Part shown: in pieces, positions 60,369-64,000 of the stretch
How positions within the stretch are numbered: the stretch's first letter is position 1
How the letters are laid out: every line of letters begins with the position of its first letter
From: Flavobacterium sp. 1355
Lineage (GTDB): Bacteria; Bacteroidota; Bacteroidia; Flavobacteriales; Flavobacteriaceae
Direction: 5' to 3'
Length of the DNA stretch: 64,000 bases
NCBI RefSeq assembly: GCF_017833415.1
Contig: NZ_JAFICC010000005.1
Location: 186,001 to 250,000, forward strand
Position numbers and translations under genes: made by a program
Notes under the pieces: generated by a model
Database searches by the model: none
What the model was told of the DNA's origin: nothing
The model's input: the letters and a program-made list of their open reading frames with translations, nothing else

Positions 60369-61967
60369 TTATATCGTTTTGATAGCCATAATCTTTTCTT
60401 CAAAAGTATCTTTAAAATCTGATTTGCTTTTGATTCTTGTTTTGTATGTATATATTGTAGCCACAGAAAGTTCCAGGAATTCTGCCATTTGGCTGCTGTC
60501 CTGAATTCCTAATCTGTACAGGGCAAATATGCGAAGTTCAGTATTCAAAAGTTCGCCTTTCTTTACAATGCATTTATGGTCATTTGGAAATAAATGATTA
60601 AAATCGGTTACAAAAGTTGGGAATAATTTCAGGAAGATTTCATCAAACTGATGGAATAAATTTTCTCTTTCTTCCTTTACATTATAGCGTTTTAGACTCG
60701 CAATAACTTCATCTGTTTTCTTGGTAATAATTTTATGAAGCGTGCTTTTCTGAATATGATCTATTTTATTAATGAAAGCTGATGTAGCTTTAATGAAATA
60801 CGTGATATATTCTTCTTTAATCGCATTTGCCTCGCTAAGACTAATATTCATTTCCTGAAGCTGTGCATACGAAGAAGCCATAATTTTTCTGGCCTTATTT
60901 CTTTCTTTTAATTGTTTGAAAATGATGATCAGAAATAAAACAATAATTAGGGTTAATATCGTGAGCAGAATAATGATCCTTTCGAGTTTATCATTTTTTT
61001 CTTTTACATTATTAAGCTGTGCTTTTTCAATGATAGGCAAGATCGATGAAATTTCAATTTTGCGATGTCTGGCGTTGTAGAAAGTCGCATCATCCATAGC
61101 AATATTGATATATTCGTTTGCTTTGTCAAGATAACCCATTTTAAAGAGTTCGTTGGCGAGGTTTCGCAAAGCTACCGTTTCTTTTGTGGCATTTTTGACA
61201 TCTGCAATTGCAGCAAGAGCCAGATAGTAAATCGCTTTTTTTGTATAACCTCTTTCAGAATAAATATAACCGAGACTTGATGTAGCAATTCCGTAATAAT
61301 CGGGTGGTAAATCATAATTGTTAATCCAGTAACTAAAAGCAAATTCAGCACCGCGCCAGTCTTGCTGTTTTAATCTTTTTAAACTTTCGGCTGCCCAGTA
61401 TTCATTTGTATTCGTTCCGATTAACTCCAGGGCTTTTTTCAGAAAATGGTTTCCCTGCTGTACATAATGGATGTTAAAACGCTGATCGCGGTTATAATCG
61501 GCTAAATCATAATAAGCACGGGCTTTTATATTATAATATTCAAATTTGTTTTTTAAGTCGAGTTTTTGATCGTCGATGACATTCAAAGTATCAATAGCTT
61601 CTTTAAACAAACCCGAAGAAAGCAGCACAAAACCTTCCTTGATACGGCTTTTTGCCAAAAATCTTGGCTCTTTTAGTGCAATTGCCTTGATTTTAGCTTC
61701 TTCTAAATAATAATAAGCAGAATCATATTTAAAGGATTTATACTCCTCAAACAATGACATATAGCAATTATAAAGTGCTTCAGTATTTTGGTTCAGAGTA
61801 AACTTTGATACATTTTTTTTTAATGCTCCAATTTTTTGATATTTCTTTTTGAGATACACCTCTTTTTTAAGGAGCACTTTATCTAATTCTTCTAAAACAG
61901 GATTTGTCTCTTTCGCAGTTAGAGAACAACCCGCAATAAAAAAATATAGAATCAATATTTTTCGCAT
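60369..61967 (-). CDS. DUF6377 domain regulator (SusR/HTF type)
   Basis: A 532-residue protein. Lipoprotein-like signal (FIAGC|S), a periplasmic TPR-like part of about 300 residues, one membrane helix (about 332-352), and a cytosolic C-terminal domain with a coiled coil ([20 protein letters not shown]) and a LuxR-like helix-turn-helix near the end ([20 protein letters not shown]). This is the DUF6377 type, found beside SusC/SusD loci as sensor-regulators. It is divergent from the Sus-like genes at 62449 onward and probably controls them. Confidence 0.85.
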   Translation of the reverse strand: MRKILILYFFIAGCSLTAKETNPVLEELDKVLLKKEVYLKKKYQKIGALKKNVSKFTLNQNTEALYNCYMSLFEEYKSFKYDSAYYYLEEAKIKAIALKEPRFLAKSRIKEGFVLLSSGLFKEAIDTLNVIDDQKLDLKNKFEYYNIKARAYYDLADYNRDQRFNIHYVQQGNHFLKKALELIGTNTNEYWAAESLKRLKQQDWRGAEFAFSYWINNYDLPPDYYGIATSSLGYIYSERGYTKKAIYYLALAAIADVKNATKETVALRNLANELFKMGYLDKANEYINIAMDDATFYNARHRKIEISSILPIIEKAQLNNVKEKNDKLERIIILLTILTLIIVLFLIIIFKQLKERNKARKIMASSYAQLQEMNISLSEANAIKEEYITYFIKATSAFINKIDHIQKSTLHKIITKKTDEVIASLKRYNVKEERENLFHQFDEIFLKLFPTFVTDFNHLFPNDHKCIVKKGELLNTELRIFALYRLGIQDSSQMAEFLELSVATIYTYKTRIKSKSDFKDTFEEKIMAIKTI

Positions 61968-62448
61968 GGTTATGTTTTGGTTTTAAGGTAAAATAGTTTC
62001 TTGATAGTTGAGTTAATTCGTTTCAATTCAAAAATAAGTCTGAGAGTTGGTGACTGATTATTTTTTGAAATTTAGCAAATTTAGACGTAACCACTTATAA
62101 ACAAGTGTTGTTTCGTTTAAAAATAAGGTTTAAATGTTAAATGTAGTCTAATAATTTGCAATTATACAATAAAAAGCAATTATATATATGTATAGTTAAA
62201 AAAATATCAGCTTTAATTTTGATATTGTCATTTATACCATTATTTATTTGATGTTTTTTATCTAAACAACGTCTTGATTTTTTTACTTTTAAATATGTTG
62301 TAATTATCTATTAATCAAGTAATTAATGTTTTAATTGCTTGATTTTTATCTTGATTTTTCTCAGATTTATTTTTTAAGATTTATTTAACTTATAGTTTCG
62401 CTCTATCCTTTCGGGATAAAAAAAACTAACAAATCAAACCAAAATTTT
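61968..62448. other. Long AT-rich divergent intergenic region
   Basis: About 480 bases between the DUF6377 regulator and the Sus-like genes. It holds several runs such as TATATATATG and TTTTTATC, a TATAGTTTCG that is close to the -7 consensus (62391-62400), and a small hairpin ATCC-TTTC-GGGAT at about 62406-62418. Likely the control region of both sides. Confidence 0.5.
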
Positions 62449-62970
62449 ATGAAATGTAAAAGTATTTATTGGTTGGCTGTTGCGATGAGTTTATCAGCTA
62501 TTGGCTGTGACAACACTGACGACGGAAGCCACGTTGATCCGATTACCATTTACGAAAAAGTAAACGGAAATTGGGGATTGACAAATCTGAAAATGGTTGA
62601 TGAATTTGCAAAAGCAAATAATATCCAGCCAAACGAAGAGAACTTGAGCACCTATTTTAATTACGAGGATTTTAAAATCAATTTCACCGTAGACGAAAAA
62701 AACAGGCCTACAAGTTATGAAGTAACAGGTAATGTTCCTCCATTATTTGCTCCAAAAGGGTATTGGGCATTAAGCTCAGACTTTCAGCAGACAAACGCTA
62801 GTGCAGTAAAGATCTATTTGTACAGTGATGCCCAAAAAACTCAAAAAACAGACGAGCTTCGTGTCATCTCGGTTCCGGGTAAAAACGACGAAATGCAGCT
62901 TCAATTGATGCGTACTTCGGGCGGGGCAGATTTTGTGTCTTATGTATTTAAATTAAATGCTATTAATTAA
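62449..62970 (+). CDS. DUF5004-like lipoprotein
   Basis: A 173-residue lipoprotein (IGC|D, Cys at residue 20) with KVNGNWGLTNLKMVDEFA and NYEDFKINFTVDEKN, which fit the DUF5004 type: small lipocalin-like lipoproteins of Sus-like loci. Outer-membrane surface. It is followed 8 bases on by a related locus gene. Confidence 0.7.
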   Translation: MKCKSIYWLAVAMSLSAIGCDNTDDGSHVDPITIYEKVNGNWGLTNLKMVDEFAKANNIQPNEENLSTYFNYEDFKINFTVDEKNRPTSYEVTGNVPPLFAPKGYWALSSDFQQTNASAVKIYLYSDAQKTQKTDELRVISVPGKNDEMQLQLMRTSGGADFVSYVFKLNAIN

Positions 62971-62978
62971 GAAGTAAT

Positions 62979-64000
62979 ATGAAAAAGTTTATATATACAA
63001 TTTTACTTGCCCTTTTGATGGCTCCAAATTTTGTAACGGCACAAGAAAACGCAGGAGCTGTCGGTCCCATGTCATCTTATCCGGTAGTTTACAAATATGA
63101 TGAAGAAGTGACCTGGTACTTTGATCTTTCGGGAACCACCTTTGCAGAAACAGAAGATCTCTATATCTGGATCTGGTCGCCATCTGAGCCTGATGCGGGC
63201 AATTGGGAAAACTCATCTGATTTTGCAAAACTAACATACGAGGGCGATAAAATCTGGAGTTTTAAGTTGACTCCAACAACGTATTTTACTAAAACTCCGG
63301 AGGAAATCGCCGCTAGTGCAGGATTTTGGTTCCGTTTAAAAAACAAAGACGGATCTAAGCAAAGTGATGTTGCCAACATGACTTATACTGATTTTTCGTC
63401 ATTTTATACAGCAAATGAAGTAATCAGATCTTATCCATCAAAACCAACAATCGATAAACCGGTAAGTATTTTATTTAACTCTAACCTAAAAGACGGTTTT
63501 GCAGGAGTTCCAAGTGTTCACTTTCATAGTGGTTTAAACAACTGGGCTGTTTTGCAGGAATATCAGGCCTGGCTTCCGGACGTTTCTGAAAAAACAAAAC
63601 TAAAGGATTTAGGAAATGGTTTTTACAGAATGGATTTGATTCCGCAGGAGTATTATAATACAGAGCCAGGTTTTGTTATGGAAAACATTACATTCCTGAT
63701 GGTAGCAAAAGACTGGACAACTAATTCTGGTGACCAGATTATATATGCCGGTGAATTTATACCGCCCCCGCCACCGGTTTTTACTTTCTTTCCTTTGCAA
63801 ATAAGTCAAAAAGACTTTTTGGGAATGTCAAGAAAAAACAATGAATCGGGTGTAAACAAATTAATTTACACTATTACAGCCGGCAGTAAAGTCATTTCGG
63901 GTGAATTTTCGGGAGGAACTGCTGAGATCAAAGGATTTGTCAATTTAGTTTCAGAACTAAAAGGAATTACAAACTTATCAGAAATTCATGTATTGGTAAA
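62979..64000 (+). CDS. Secreted SusE/SusF-like protein, partial
   Basis: Open from the ATG at 62979 to the right edge (340 codons so far). Signal peptide MKKFIYTILLALLMAPNF (to about residue 22). The mature part is beta-rich with paired-Trp strands (DLYIWIWSPSEP) and asparagine-rich turns, like starch-binding SusE/SusF family domains. It continues past the window; a SusC/SusD pair may follow. Confidence 0.75.
   Translation, partial: MKKFIYTILLALLMAPNFVTAQENAGAVGPMSSYPVVYKYDEEVTWYFDLSGTTFAETEDLYIWIWSPSEPDAGNWENSSDFAKLTYEGDKIWSFKLTPTTYFTKTPEEIAASAGFWFRLKNKDGSKQSDVANMTYTDFSSFYTANEVIRSYPSKPTIDKPVSILFNSNLKDGFAGVPSVHFHSGLNNWAVLQEYQAWLPDVSEKTKLKDLGNGFYRMDLIPQEYYNTEPGFVMENITFLMVAKDWTTNSGDQIIYAGEFIPPPPPVFTFFPLQISQKDFLGMSRKNNESGVNKLIYTITAGSKVISGEFSGGTAEIKGFVNLVSELKGITNLSEIHVLV

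Overview
The window looks like a flavobacterial (Bacteroidota, probably Flavobacterium) chromosome. The evidence is an AT-rich background, Bacteroidota -7 elements of the form TAnnTTTG placed close to start codons, a type IX secretion C-terminal domain, many lipoproteins with S-C lipoboxes, SusE-like outer-membrane proteins beside a DUF6377 regulator, and flavobacterial hemA and hemH. Identifications come from reading the sequence only; no database was searched.

Layout. 0-4.3 kb: ordinary regulators and small enzymes (SDR, SnoaL-like proteins, AraC, HxlR). 4.3-16.1 kb: thirteen successive minus-strand genes, mostly unknown, secreted or membrane, separated by related non-coding blocks of about 25-200 bp. 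The blocks begin with (..)AAC and end with GTT(..), have imperfectly complementary arms with an unpaired spacer, and the core at the start of a cassette is complementary to the core at the end of the same cassette (perfect over 10 bases for two cassettes). That is the geometry of integron gene cassettes and attC sites, but no integron integrase is visible. Lone copies of the same blocks sit next to single genes at 23.2-23.9 and 32.1-33.9 kb. 16.2-21.2 kb: a lipoprotein gene and a four-gene SPFH / zinc-ribbon / coiled-coil / acidic-protein operon, enclosed by a direct repeat of about 107 bp.

21.4-33.9 kb: a Crp/Fnr-type regulator with an SDR, hemA, a respiratory-looking envelope cluster (globin-like lipoprotein, DUF5777 barrel, OB-fold protein, c-type cytochrome lipoprotein, two YceI proteins), an AraC regulator and hemH. 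33.9-48.1 kb: an integrative mobilizable element with mobilization genes of clearly higher GC, cargo (WG-repeat-like protein, lipoprotein, T9SS surface protein, an unrecognised two-gene sensor/membrane pair), a truncated DUF3945 gene, small DNA-binding proteins and a tyrosine recombinase next to tRNA-Tyr.

48.2-64 kb: core-type genes. These include a TlpA-like thiol-disulfide reductase interrupted by an in-frame TGA, a J-domain/KTSC protein, a VWA/MoxR pair, a 2OG oxygenase, an EamA transporter, glutamate dehydrogenase preceded by two tiny Cys/Met-rich ORFs with an intrinsic terminator between them, a fatty acid hydroxylase-family protein, three 144-bp cruciform tandem repeats, a DUF6377 regulator and the start of a Sus-like outer-membrane locus that runs off the right edge.
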